From Costus lasius (taxonomy: Eukaryota > Streptophyta > Magnoliopsida > Zingiberales > Costaceae), in NCBI GenBank assembly GCA_027563935.2, contig JANVAS020000231.1, forward strand, positions 14,960,001 to 15,024,000: a stretch of DNA of 64,000 nt, written 5' to 3'. The notes below the pieces were generated by a model. It saw only the letters and a list, made by a program, of their open reading frames with translations. It was not told the origin of the DNA and made no database searches. Positions 33,817 to 46,900 of the stretch are shown here, piece after piece. Position 1 is the first letter of the stretch; the number at the start of each line of letters is the position of its first letter. A program made the translations under genes and the position numbers.

Positions 33817-35516
33817 TGTAGGAACCCCTAATCATAAGGGGGCAAAACCCTAAGCATGGCGCTAATGTAAAATATGCAAGCGGAAGCAAGGGTTCAAGAT
33901 CATTTGCATGCCATATGTTCAACTATAATCGATTGAATAGATTGAGATAAAAATCATACCAACGCCATATGCTTGGAAGTCGGCTTGGATAAAGAGAACA
34001 AAGTAGATCTCCTCCACAAGTTCACACACAAGGTGAAGATGCTTACTCCTTGCGGTCTCTTGTGCTAGCAAGACACCCAAGCCTTCAAGTGTCGAATGGA
34101 AGGGGATGATGAACCTCTTGGCCGAGAGCTCCTCTTGCTCAACCTCTCCTTCTCTTCGTCAATCACCACCCAACCAAAGTCGAATGCGTTGAAGAGAAGA
34201 GCGCAAACGCATATGCGTTTTTGGCATTGAAGTGAGTGAAACCGGCCCTTGATGACTTTCCATAAATGGAAGCTCATCAAGTCCATGCGCTCAACTCAAC
34301 CCAAACGCATTTTAGGATTGAACCATGCGTTCACCATTGTGAACCGGTTCAAGCCAAAATGTCAAATCGGCTTTGGTTCAACAAACCAAACCGAAATAGC
34401 TCTAGCCACTTGGTCTAGACCAAATTGAACCCCCAAGGCTCATGATCTAACCATTCATCATCTGATGCCCTTGATCTCTCCGATCTAGCATCACCTCTCT
34501 CGATCGAAGCTTACCGATCTCAAGTCCTAATCAATCAAACATGATCAGACCAGATCTCACTTACAATCAGAGATTAAATCCCTTTAATCTGAACTCAAAG
34601 AATCCAGTCCATACGATCTGACTCAAGTAAGCCATATCACCAAATTGTGCGACCCTGAGGGTTTCCTCTAAATGTCGGTAACGATAACTTACGTTATCAC
34701 GATCAGTGAGGGGTATCTAGCAACACATCACTGTCTCCCGATATAAAGGAAAGAGTCTTCCAAGACTACTCCCAAACCATAGCACAAGTGTGACTCAATT
34801 CACAAGGCATACATGTGTCCTTTGCCACTGGATGTTCTTATTGGACAAGCGGGTCAAGCTTGTAACTCCAATACGATGAGCATGATTAGATCAGATACAC
34901 ATAGTCATCTGGGTATGGCCATACACTATCTCAATCATCTCATATAGGGGGGCCCTTAGAACACCACACTCCTTAAACAAGGAGACGGCAATCCTTTATC
35001 TATCACTAGTGCCCTAACCTGATTCAAGCTCACCATCCAAGATAGTCTATAATCATTATATTTCAAATGATATTGAACTACCTCAAAACAATGACAATCA
35101 TCATTTAGAAACACAAGTGATCTCAAGTCAAAGGACATGTGCCACTTGCTGCTTACAGGGATCATTCACATTGTGACAAGCAATGCAATATCCCAGTAGG
35201 GTCTGTCCAGTACATCCAATGTACCCATGAGTCTACATCTTATTCCATGCTCGAAGCATCCTATATGATTAGCATTCATATTAGTCTCCATCATATCAAG
35301 GCTGTCTCATGTTCACCAAGATATCTCGACTAAGGACTTATAGCCTGTCAGCCTAGCTAAACAGCTTTGAGACATTATTCAGAAGTACACTTATTACAGC
35401 AGACAAGGTAACAACCTGAATAACAACCATGCCTTATTATAAACTTAAGAGTTTATTACATGATACTTATACAATCCCAAGGCCTCAAACATTAGCCTTA
35501 AGGGCATACCCCAACA
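33817..35516 (-). repeat. B3 5' LTR
   Basis: 1700 bp, matching 26294-27993 with about three substitutions. Palindrome at 34683-34698. Confidence 0.95.
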
Positions 35517-35521
35517 AAAAT
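35517..35521. repeat. Right target-site duplication of B3 (AAAAT)
   Basis: Copy of 26289-26293. Confidence 0.93.
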
Positions 35522-36340
35522 ACCTGAGCCAGAAGCGAAAGCCTTGCTTCCCTTCTTGTCTCCTTGGAGCGCTTTACAGTCCTTTTTCCAGTGACCCAAC
35601 TGGCCACAATGGAAACATCTGTATTCCTTTGACCGCTTTATCTTTTGTTTCAGAGCCTTGTTGTAGCTCTTGATAGGGGCTTTGCCCTTCTTCCCCTTCT
35701 TCTTGTTCCTTGAAGGAACCATCAAGACAGAGGATGAAGGCTTTCCCTTTTCAAGAGTCTGCTCTGTAGTACAGAGCATGTTCAGTAACTCTGCCAGTGT
35801 ACAGTCGATCTTGTTCATATTAAAATTAATGATGAACGGATCGAAAGAGACCGGGAGAGACTGCAATATGATGTCTACAACAAGCTCCTGATTGACGGTG
35901 TGTCCCAATTTCTCTAGAGCCTCTTTGTACCCAATCATCTTGAGTACGTGAGCTCCCACTGGACTCCCTTCAGTCAGTTTGCTCTGAAAGAAAAGTTTTG
36001 TCAAGTTATAGCGTTCTGTCCTTGCCTGTGCAGCATACAGCATCTTGAGACTTGCTATAATTTCAATAGCAGATAAATCCTCATGCTGACGCTGCAGCTC
36101 TGGCGTCATAGACGCAAGCATAAGGCAAGCGACATCAATGCTATCATTGACATGCTTCTCATAAGCATCCCGAACCGCCCTTGCGGCGTTCGCAGTGGGT
36201 TGAGGCGGTATTGCCGTCTCAAGGGCATACAGCTTCCTCTCAGCCTTAAGAACAATCTTAAGGTGTCCGTACCAGTCTGAGAAGTTTGGCCCAGCAAACT
36301 TCTCCCTTTCCAGTAAGGATCGCACATTGAACCCTGTGGT
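35522..36340 (-). pseudogene. B1 gag pseudogene (5' part of the B1 polyprotein)
   Basis: About 270 codons closely related to B3 Gag: the REKFAGPNFSDW start, a Lys-rich stretch and the zinc knuckle CX2CX4HX4C near the right end of the domain. The expected ATG has become ACA (36337-36335), so the natural start is lost. The frame runs across the AAAAT junction into the B3 LTR and stops there. The rest of the gene is at 23223-26293. B3 therefore landed just after the zinc knuckle, before protease. Confidence 0.92.
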
Positions 36341-38146
36341 GTTCGTTGCTGCAGGAATCTACAACAAAGCAAGAACAACAAGGTCAGTATCAATGTTAGA
36401 ATCAATCCAGGACTTAAGAATGATTCCTTTCTCACTATTTTATCTAACTGAAAAATCCAATAAAATAGTCCGAAAGTGTAAAACTCTTTTAGTGAGATGG
36501 GATCCAGATTTCATACTTGGTCTCCGCGTCCCGCTCAGGCGAGATAAGATGCACAGAGAGTTCAAGCACTAATCACTGGTAGGCTATCCATGCCAATCGC
36601 CAACCCGTGCGATTCCCCTTCATCTAGGCAATCCAGAAGACTGTGCCAACTGAGTTGGTACAACACAGTTTCTGATTCCACAGATGGCTGCCTCCATATA
36701 GCTAACATATGCTCAATATGTAGCCTACATGGTCAAGCTGACCCGACCTACTCCCTGGACCACCAGGTGCTATGCTGAGCAACGAGAAGCGATAAATCCC
36801 TTCTCTGTAACACGTAGGTGTAATCACACACCGTCTGAAGATAGCTGGGCGTGCCCACTGAGTGGGTACAACACGGCCCCAACGATAGTCAGAACAGTGA
36901 GGTTTCGCGTCAGAAGGCTTTCGTGCTTGATATTTAACGTTGGATTTTAACGGTCCTTTTATCTTCTTACTACCATGCATATCCTATGGTGATAGCAGAA
37001 TGATAAATCATGCAGGTTCTAATATCACTTAAACAGTAAATAGAAAGCACAATGATCTTATGTGGTAAACGCCCATTAAGCCTCAGTAAAACCCTAGTTT
37101 TACACAAATTTTCACTTGAGCTCATCATGGGTCTTCTGCATTTCATCTGGCCCAGCCCGGGCCCAAGCGCCCTCTGCAGCTCAGATGCGCCCACCAGGTA
37201 GCATGCGCCTGTACTAGAGTCGAACTCTAGGCCTCCCACGGGTGAAGCCACTTGCTGCATGCGCCTCTGCCATGTATGCTCTGTGCTCATGTCTGATTAA
37301 TTTACATTTTAATCTATCTAGACATGATTTGACTCGCAGGTCAATTACACATTAACATAAATTAAAATGTGATACGCAGATCACAAGAAAAATTTATAAT
37401 TAATTAATCCAGGCACGCAGGCCCCAGCACAGCACACAAATAGGGCAGCCCACATAAGATGAAATAGACACCTAATCAGGTTAAACAAACAACATGTGAT
37501 CCAAACAGGAAAATAAAATTTTGAAAAAACCGCATGGCATCAATTTTATTTCCTTATGTGCCCTACTACCTTACAACGGTCCATTAATAGGGATCCACTC
37601 ATCAGACCAAGTCAGACCCACTGCCCTTGCAAGCACCAAGTCATAACTGACTTGCGTCGACCTCACGGTCAACAATGCATGCCCTAAGGGCTGAACGTCC
37701 CACATGATTTCTGGCAAGCGGGTGTCACCCCGGGCCTTAATCATGATCGTTCACTGGTTGCCTCAATCAGACATCGCTACACGCCTTTCTGCAGTCGACC
37801 TATAGCCACCTCATGCTTGTGCATAGGTGCTATCTGGTCGACCCATCTAGGCTGTCAGATGTTCTGATCAGACTGTTGGGTCTAGACTAGACTGATGACT
37901 TCAACCCTAGTAACCCATCTAAGTATTTCAAGTAGGCGCTTTTAGATCTAAGTGGAGTCGCGCATGATATTAAGTTTTGTCAAAAATCTTCAACATGCGC
38001 CAACAAGAATAACATACATGCGCCACAAGCAAAAACATACATCTAAAGACTAGCATGTATTTTTCGCATGATGTTTAGGTTTAGATCTATTCAACGCATA
38101 CATGGATCACACAAAAAGCAATCATATAAGATCAAGCCATAACGCA
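36341..38146 (-). other. B1 untranslated leader
   Basis: About 1.8 kb with no gene. Bulged hairpins at 36640-36669 (bulge UUGUA, inner stem CCAAC/GUUGG) and 36850-36875 (bulge UUGUA, inner stem CCCAC/GUGGG) lie about 300 and 510 nt upstream of the gag start, as in B3 and B4. A tRNA-like segment is at 37203-37266. Confidence 0.75.
37203..37266 (-). other. tRNA-like segment in B1 leader
   Basis: On the minus strand, AGTTCGACTCT (37227-37217) resembles a Pol III B box and GGCAGAGGCGCA, starting near 37271, a weak A box. The segment is bounded by direct repeats ATGCGCCT (37203-37210 and 37259-37266). B4 has it; B3 does not. Confidence 0.45.
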
Positions 38147-38158
38147 GCTCTGATACCA
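38147..38158 (-). other. Primer binding site of B1 (initiator tRNA-Met)
   Basis: TGGTATCAGAGC on the minus strand, 2 nt from the 5' LTR. Confidence 0.92.
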
Positions 38159-38160
38159 AT

Positions 38161-39837
38161 TGAAAGGGGGCGAAACCCTAAACGCATGCACTTCTAAAAT
38201 TTTGCATGGGCGGAAATAAGGATTTCGACATGATCGCATGTGGCATGAACATATGATTAACTTAAAGCCTTCATAGATCAACACAAAGATCTTACCATAG
38301 CCATTGTTTGGATGGCGACTTGGAAGCAAGAGGGCAATGTGGCTCTCCTCCAAAGTGAACGCACACAAGATGGTGATGGCTTCCTTCTTGGCGTTCCTTG
38401 TGCTAGCAAAGCTCTCCAAGGTGTCCTAGCCGTGTGAGGAGAATGAGATGCTCTCTTGGCGTTTTCGAACCTCCTCCTTGGCGTGAAGTCTCTCTGCCAA
38501 AATGAGAGGAGTCTCGAGAATAGAAAATGGGCGACGAGAGAGGCGTTCCTCTCGAACGTGGAGGTGTGCTTCTATTTTGGAAAAATTCAACTTCCAAAAA
38601 TAGCAAGCCCTTAACGCATGATGCGTTCACTCCAAGTGAACCGATCGCATCTTCTTCTCCCTTTGAACCATGCGTTCATATAATGAACCGGTTCTATAGA
38701 ATTTGGTTCAAAGACCAAATCAAACCAAGCCTTGGTCTAGATCTTATTAAATCGAAAGGCTCAAGATCTAACCACACATCTCTTGATGCTCTTGATCTCA
38801 TCGATCTAGCATCAATTCTCTCGATCGAAGCTTACCGATCTCAAGCCCTAATCAATCAAACATGATCAGACCAGATCTCACTTACAATCAGAGTTTAAAC
38901 TCCTTTAAACTGAACCAAAACAATTCAGTCCACACGATCTGACATAAGTAAGCCATATCATCAAATTGTGCGACCCTAAGGGTTTCCTTTAAATGTCGGT
39001 AACGACGACTTACGTTATCACGAACAGAGAGGGGTATCTAGCAACACATCACTGTCTCCCGATATAAAGGAAAGAGTCTTCCAAGACTACACCCAAACCA
39101 CAGCACAAGTGTGAATCCAATTCACTTGACATATGTGTTTCCTTTGCCACTGGATGTTCTCGTTGGACAAGCGTGTCAAGCCTGTAACTCCAACATGATG
39201 AGAGTGGTTAGATCAGATGAACATAGTCATCTGGGTATGGCCATACACTTTCTCAACCATCTCATACAGGGGGCCCCTTTAGAACATCACACTCCAAACA
39301 AGGAGAAGGCAATCCTTTATCTATCACTAGTGTCCTAACATGACTCATGCTCATTATCCAAGATAATCTATAACCATTATATTTCAAATGATATTGAACT
39401 ACCTCAAGACAATGCCAATCATCATTTAGAAACACAAGTGATCTCAAGTCAGAGGAAATATGCCACTTGTTTGCATATAAGGATTATTCACATTGTGACA
39501 AACAATTGAATATCCTAAGTAGGGTCTGTCCAGTACATCCAATGTACCTATGAGTCTACATCTTATTCCATGCTCGAAGCATCCTATAAGATTAGAACAC
39601 ATATTAGTCTCAATCATATCAAGGTTGTCTCATGTTCACCAAGATATTTCGACTAAAGACAATACTGCATGTCAGCCAAGCTGAACACCATTGAGACATT
39701 ATTCAGAAGTATACATATAGCAGCAGATAATGCAACAACCTGAATAACAACCATTGCCTTTATAAACATAGAGTTTATACATGATACTGATAATAACCCA
39801 AGGCCTTAAACATTAGCCTTAAGGGCATACCCCAACA
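38161..39837 (-). repeat. B1 5' LTR
   Basis: 1677 bp, partner of 21525-23202. Palindrome region at 39004-39019, weakened by changes on one arm. Confidence 0.93.
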
Positions 39838-39842
39838 TAATG
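39838..39842. repeat. Right target-site duplication of B1 (TAATG)
   Basis: Copy of 21520-21524. Confidence 0.92.
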
Positions 39843-39879
39843 GGGATGAATTTCACCCCATTGGTGCCATGGGCATAAT
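39843..39879 (+). repeat. A1 3' LTR, segment 3 of 3
   Basis: 37 bp starting GGGATGAATTTCACCC, like A2 LTR near 48666, before B2 begins. Its last five bases, ATAAT, should be the left duplication of B2. Confidence 0.7.
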
Positions 39880-41555
39880 TGAAGGTTCCCCTAAGGGGGC
39901 GAAACCCTAAACATGCATATATAATAAAACTTGCATGGGCGGAATCATAGGATTTCTAGGATCGCATGTATGAACATAGATTAACTTAAAGATTTGACAC
40001 AAGGATCATACCATTGCCATTTCTTGGATGGCGACTTGGAAGCAGAGAACAATGCGGCTCTCCTCCAAAGCGTGCGCACACAAGATGGGTGATCGCCTAC
40101 TCCTTGTCGATCCTTGTGCTAGCAAGGCTCCAAGGTCTCCTGATCGCGTGAAGGGAGAAGAGATGATCTCTTTTTCTTGGTCGAATCCTTCTCTTGTCGT
40201 CAACCCTCACACACGAGAGAGTGAGTCATCGTGAGCAAAAGGGGGCGAGAGGCGAGAATTGGGAGACCTCTTCGAACGTGAGGCGTGGTCTCATTTTGAG
40301 ATCATGGCTTCTAAAAATAGCAAGCCACCACATGCGATCATGTGTTCACATCAAGTGAACGATCGCAATTTCCTCTACCCTTGAACCATGCGCTCACTTG
40401 ATGAGCCGGTTCATTTCATTTGGTTCAAGGACCAAATTAAGCCAAGCCTTGATCCAGATCACATTAAACCAAAAGGCTTAAGATCTGACCATTCATCTCT
40501 TGATGCTCTTGATCTCACCGATCTAGCATCCAATCTCTCGATCGAAGCTTACCGATCTCAAGCCCTAATCAATCAAACATGATCAGACCAGATCTCACTT
40601 ACAATCAGAGTTTAAATCCCATTAAACTGAACTAAAACAATTCAGTCCACACGATCTGACATAAGTAAGCCATATCATCAAATTGTGCGACCCTAAGGGT
40701 TTCCTTAAAATGTCGGTAACGATAACTCACGTTATCACGATCAGTGAGGGGTATCTAGCAACACATCACTGTCTCCCGATATAAAGGAAAGAGTCTTCCA
40801 AGACTACACCCAAACCACAGCACAAGTGTGAACCCAAGTCACTTGACATATGTGTTTCCTTTGCCACTGGATGTTCTTATTGGACAAGCGTGTCAAGCCT
40901 GTAATTCCAATATGATGAGAATGATTAGATCAGATGAAACATAGTCATCTGGGTATGGCCATACACTTTCTCAATCATCTCATCCAGGGGGCCCCTATAG
41001 AACATCACACTCCAATCAAGGAGACGGCAATCCTATATCTATCACTAGTGCCCTAACATGACTCATGTTCATTATCCAAGATAGTCTATAACCATTATGT
41101 TTCAAATGATATTGAACTACCTCAAAACAATGCCAATCATCATTTAGAAACAGAAGTGATCTCAAGTCAGAGGAAATATGCCACTTGTTTGCATATAAGG
41201 ATTATTCACATTGTGACAAGCAATTGAATATCCTAAGTAGGGTCTGTCCAGTACATCCAATGTACCCTTGAGTCTACATCTTATTCCATGCTCGAAGCAT
41301 CCTATAAGATTAGAACACATATTAGTCTCAATCATATCAAGGCTGTCTCATGTTCACCAAGATATCTCGACTAAGGACAAAACTGCATGTCAGCCAAGCT
41401 GAACAGCATTGAGACATTATTCAGAAGTACACATATTGCAGCAGATACTGTAACAACCTGAATAACAACCATTGCCTTTATAAACATAAAGTTTATACAT
41501 GATACTGAAATAATCCCAAGGCCTGAAACATTAGCCTTAAGGGCATACCCCAACA
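39880..41555 (-). repeat. B2 3' LTR
   Basis: 1676 bp, element strand TGTTGGGGTATGCCC...ACCTTCA. Palindrome GATAAC-TCAC-GTTATC at 40721-40736. Confidence 0.92.
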
Positions 41556-41566
41556 ATCTCCCACTT
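41556..41566 (-). other. Polypurine tract of B2
   Basis: AAGTGGGAGAT on the minus strand, next to the 3' LTR. Confidence 0.88.
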
Positions 41567-41575
41567 GCACTTAAT

Positions 41576-43923
41576 CTAATGGTTGAGAAATCTCAAACCC
41601 ATATTATTACAGTGCTTCTCATGCTTCTGCTGCGCCAGAGGCTTTGTAAGCGGGTCAGCCAGATTGTCATCTGTATGAACCTTGCAGACTTTGATCTCGC
41701 CACGATCAATGATCTCCCGGATCAACTGAAACCTTATCTGTATGTGCTTGGACTTCTGGTGCGACCGTGGTTCCTTTGCTTGTGCTATTGCTCCAGTGTT
41801 ATCACAGAAGATAACCAAAGGATCTGCACTCGAAGGAACAACACCAAGTTCCTGAACGAACTTACGAATCCACACTGCCTCCTTAGATGCTTCTGAGGCT
41901 GCAACATACTCGGCTTCTGTTGTGGAATCAGCAACAATTGACTGTTTGAAACTTTTCCACACCACTGCTGCTCCATTCAAGCTAAAAACATAGCCTGATT
42001 GCGATCGGAAATTATCCTGGTCAGATTGGAACGAAGCGTCAGTATATCCTTCAATACTGAGTTCTTCCTGACCTCCATATATCAAGAACATATCTTTGGT
42101 CCTCCGAAGATATTTCAAAATGTTCTTGACCGCAATCCAGTGTGCCTTCCCTGGATTACTTTGGAATCGACTGGTCACGCTTAACCCGTAAGCGACGTCT
42201 GGGCGAGTACACAACATCGCATACATAATGGACCCAATAGCCGAAGCATAAGGCGTATTGTCCATTTCATCTTTCTCAGTCTGTGTTAGTGGACACTGAC
42301 TCTTTGAAAGATTCAGACCATGTCTGACTGGAAGATATCCTCTTTTAGAATTTTCTAAATGGAATCTCTCCAGGACTTTATCGATGTAAGTACTCTGGCA
42401 CAGCCCGAGAAGCCTCTTAGATCTATCTCTGTAGATCTTCACACCTAATACATAGGCTGCTTCTCCTAAATCTTTCATCTGGAAACATTTTCTTAACCAT
42501 GCCTTAACCGCATGTAGTTCAGGAATATCATTTCCAATGATTAAGATATCATCGACGTAGAGGACTAGGAAAGTAATCACGCTCCCACTAAACCTCTTAT
42601 ATACACACGAATCATCTTCATTCTTGATGAAACCAAATTCACAGATTGATTCATCAAAACGAATATTCCAGCTTCTTGATGCTTGTTTAAGTCCATAAAT
42701 GGACTTCTTTCATTTGCATATTTTATGACGATCCGATGGATTAGTGAAACCTTCAGGTTGTGTCAATACACATCCTCTTCTAATTTTCCATTAAGGAAAG
42801 CGGTCTTCACATCCATCTGCCAGATCTCATAATCATAATATGCCGCTATCGCGAGAATAATCCGAATAGACTTGAACATGGCTACAGGAGAGAAAGTTTC
42901 ATCATAATCTATCCCGTAGATTTGTTTGAAACCTTTCGCAACTAGCCTTCCTTTATAGGTAACCACGTTACCATCCATGTCTATCTTCTTCTTGAAGATC
43001 CACTTACAGCCTATAGGGATTACTCCCGGAGGTGGATCAACCAAATCCCATACTTGGTTATCTGACATGGAGTCCATCTCGGCTCGCATAGCTTCAAGCC
43101 ATCTCACTGATTCTGGTCCACTGACCGCATCCGCATAAGTGAGGGGTTCATCATCAATGATGTAGACTCCGTCATAGCGCTCAGGCTGTCGACGGATCCT
43201 TCCCGATCTTCGCAGTTCCCATGATATCTGAGCCTCAGGTTGTTCAGTAACCTGATCTACTGGCTCAGGCTCATCCAACTGTGCTTGACTACTTTTTCCT
43301 TCTTCTCGATTCTCATCCAGCTTTATTTCTCTCCCACTGGCTTCTTGCAGAAGAAATTCCTTCTCAAGAAATATAGCCGTCCGAGCAACAAATACTTTGT
43401 TCTCTTTGGGATCGTAGAAATAATAACCCTTAGTTTCCTTAGGGTAACCGACAAGGATACATTTCTCAGATCTGCTCTCTAGTTTCCCAGAGGCGAGCTT
43501 TTTGACATAAGCCTCGCAACCCCAGATCTTAATAAATGTCAAGCTCGGTTGTTTCCCATACCATAACTCATATGGAGTCTTTGAAACGGCCTTGGATGGC
43601 ACTCGGTTTAGTACCTTTGCAGCTGTTTCTAGTGCAAATCCCCAAAAGGAGTAAGGTAGAGTAGCCTGACTCATCATAGAACGAACCATATCCAGTAATG
43701 TTCTATTTCTCCTCTTGGACACACCATTCCATTGCGGTGTTCCTGGCGGAGTGTGCTGTGAGATAATCCCACACTCCTTCAGATAGTCAGTAAACTCATG
43801 ACTCAAGTATTCTCCACCTCGATCTGAGCGAAGTGCCTTGATATTTCGGCCTAGCTGATTTTGTACTTCATTTTTGAACTCTTTGAACTTGTCAAAAGAT
43901 TCACTCTTATGTCTCATTAGATA
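41576..43923 (-). pseudogene. B2 pol pseudogene: integrase C-half, RT, RNase H
   Basis: From 43923 leftward: integrase from the MRHKSESFDKF stretch through the DRGGEY and NGVS-RRNRT catalytic blocks, then the start of RT, open to 42763. A 1-bp deletion there (compare B3 near 29204) shifts frame, and an in-frame TGA replaces a Leu codon close by (near 42712). RT with YVDD and RNase H are then open from 42580 to 41576. It continues upstream at 47264-47520 across insertion C. Close to B3 in sequence, but not translatable as one protein. Confidence 0.9.
43919..43923. repeat. Left target-site duplication of C (AGATA)
   Basis: AGATA, repeated at 47259-47263; joining the outer flanks restores continuous integrase sequence. 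Confidence 0.92.
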
Positions 43924-46900
43924 TGTTGGGTCCCCTTCAAGGGGGAGCGAAACCCTAAGCATGCGCAAATCAAAGTACTTGCATGGGCGGAATTAGGGTT
44001 TCTATAGGATCGCATGTTCTATATGATCAACTTTGATTTAATTGAAAGATCATGAGAAGATCTCACCATAGCCATGGGTGGATGGAGCCTTGGAAGCAAA
44101 GAGTCGAATGCTTCTTCTCCAAAGGTGACGCACACAACAATGAAGATGGCTTGCTCCTTTGAATCCTTTGTGCTAGCAAAGCTCTTCAAAGGGTCCTTGA
44201 TCGTTGGAAAAGAAAGATGAGATGATATCTCCCTTGGCCGAAAGCTCTCTTCTTCCTCTTCATCTAAGCTCTGAGCCACACACGAGAGAGCTCCAAAGAT
44301 TAGAGCCGTTGAGGCAAGCATATGCGTTTTGGCGTTACAAGACTTCCATAAAAGGAAGGTCATGAAGCCATGCGTTCATGGCTTTGAACTAATCCAAAAC
44401 GCAAACTTAATTGAACCATGCGTTCACATATGTGAACCGGTTCAATTGAAGTTGGTCCAATTTCAATTGGTCCAAAGACCAAATCGAACCAAGCCAAGCC
44501 ATGGTTTAGATCTCCCTTGAACCAAATGGTTCAAGATCTAACCGATCATCTCTTGATGCTCTTGATCTCACCGATCTAGCATCCACACTCTCGATCGAAG
44601 CTTACCGATCTCAAGCCCTAATCAATCAAACATGATCAGACCAGATCTCACTTACAATCAGAGGTTAAATCCCTTTCAACTGAACCAAAACAATTCAGTC
44701 CACACGATCTGACTTAAGTAAGCCATTTCATCAAATTGTGCGACCCTGAGGGTTTCCTTTAAATGTCGGTAACGATAACTTACGTTATCACGATCAGTGA
44801 GAGGTATCTAGCAACACATCACTGTCTCCCGATATAAAGGAAAGAGTCTTCCAAGACTACACCCAAACCACAGCACAAGTGTGAATCAACTTCACAAGGC
44901 ATGCATGTATCCTTTGCCACTGGATGTTCTTATTGGACAAGCGGGTCAAGCTTGTAACTCCAATATGATGAGCATGATTAGATCAGATGAACATAGTCAC
45001 CTGGGTATGGCCATACACTTTCTCAATCATCTCATCTAGGGGGCCCCTATAGAACATCACACTCCTTGAACAAGGAGACGGCAATCCTATATCTATCACT
45101 AGTGTCCCAACCTGACTCATGATCATTATCCAAGATAGTCTATAATCATTATCTTTCAAATGATATTGAACTACCTCAAAACAATGACAATCATCATTTA
45201 GAAACACAAGTGATCTCAAGTCAGAGGACATGTGCCACTTAGTGCAAACAAGGATTATTCACATTGTGACAAGCAATTGAATATCCTAGTAGGGTCTGTC
45301 CAGTACATGTAAGAACCCCTTTCTAGAGGGGGGCGAAACCCAGCATGGCGCATTATAAACATTTAGGCAGCGGATTAGGGTTTCATGGATCGGCTTCATG
45401 TGATATGATCAACCATAAAAATTCGATTGCATAGAAGAGATAAAACTCATACCATAGCCATTTCAAGATGGCGTCTAGGAAGCAAAGATCAAAGCAGATC
45501 TTCTCCAGAGGTGACGCACACAGTTGATGTCGCCTACTCTTCTTTGCGATTCTTGTGCTAGCAAGATCCAAAGAAGTCTTTGATCGAAATGGAAAGGGAA
45601 GGAGATCTTTTCTCTTTGCCGAATTCTCCTCAAGCTCCAAGGCACCGTCACCCAAAAAGAACAAGAGGAATATGCGTTCAAGAGGCGAGAATAGAGAACC
45701 CTCTCTATTCGAACGTGAGAGTCATGGTTGCTAAAAATAGCACCACTCACCGCCGAACATGTTCACGCTAAGTGAACTTGTCGCCTAGTCTTGAACCATT
45801 TTGGTTCAATTTAATTTTGGTTCAATAACCAAATAAACCAATTGACATGGCCTAGATCACATTAAAACCCTAAGGTTCCAGATCTAACCGTTGATCTCTT
45901 TGATGCTCCTGATCTGACCGATCTAGCATCCATTCTCTCGATCGAAGCTTACCGATCTCAAGCCCTAATCAATCAAACATGATCAGACTAGATCTCACTT
46001 ACAATCAGAGATTAAATCCCTTTAAACTGAACCTGAACAATTCAGTCCACACGATCTGACTTAAGTAAGCCATATCATCAATTGTGCGACCCTGAGGGTT
46101 TCCTTAAAACGTCGGTAACGATAATTCACATTATCACGATCAGTGAGGGGTATCTAGCAACACATCACTGTCTCCCGATATCAAGGAAAGAGTCTTCCAA
46201 GACTACACCCAAAAACAGCACAAGTGTGAATCAATTCACAAGGCATGCATATTTCCTTTACCACTGGATGTTCTTATTGGACAAGCCTGTCAAGCTCGTA
46301 ACTCCAATATGATGAGCATGATTAGAACAGATGAACACTGTCACCTGGGTATGGCCATACACTTTCTCAATCATCTCATCCAGGGGGCCCCTTTAGAACA
46401 TCACACTCCTTCAACAAGGAGACGGCAATCCTATGTCTATCACTAGTGCTCTAACCTGACTCAAGCTCACCATCCAAGATAGTCTATAATCATTATGTTT
46501 CAAATGATATTGAACCATCTCAAAACAATGACAATCATCATTTAGAAAACACAAGTGATCTCAAGTCAGAGGAAATGTGCCACTTGTCTTAATCAAGGAA
46601 CATTCACATTGTGACAAACAATTGAACATCCTAGTAGGGTCTGTCCAGTACATCCAATGTACCCATGAGTCTACATCTTATTCCATGCTCGAAGCATCCT
46701 ATAAGATTAGAACACATATTAGTCTCAATCATATCAAGGCTGTCTCATGTTCACCAAGATATATCGACTAAGGACATAATAGCATGTCAGCCCAGCTGAA
46801 CAGCTTTGAGACATTATTCAGAAGAACATATATTGCAGCAGACAATGTAAACAACCGAATAATAACCATGCCTTTATAAACATAACAGTTTATTACATGA

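Larger units (their letters stand above)
26294..35516 (-). mobile_element. B3: complete, apparently intact Ty1/Copia element
   Basis: 9223 bp with two 1700-bp LTRs (about three differences by eye), PPT, one open gag-pol of 1294 codons, a 1.9-kb leader, PBS and a perfect AAAAT duplication inside B1. It is the only B copy here with an uninterrupted polyprotein and is the best candidate source of proteins for the rest of the family. Confidence 0.96.
21525..39837 (-). mobile_element. B1: Ty1/Copia element, split by B3
   Basis: LTRs 21525-23202 and 38161-39837, PPT, broken gag-pol, leader and PBS, flanked by TAATG. Without B3 it is about 9.1 kb. The LTRs differ by about 15 substitutions and one indel by eye, so this is the oldest of the LTR-paired insertions here. 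Gag and RT sequence place it with B3 and B4 in one Copia family; by its long LTRs and GSIMYAMLCTRPD-type RT it may belong near the Angela/Tork/TAR plant lineages, which I cannot settle by eye. Confidence 0.93.
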
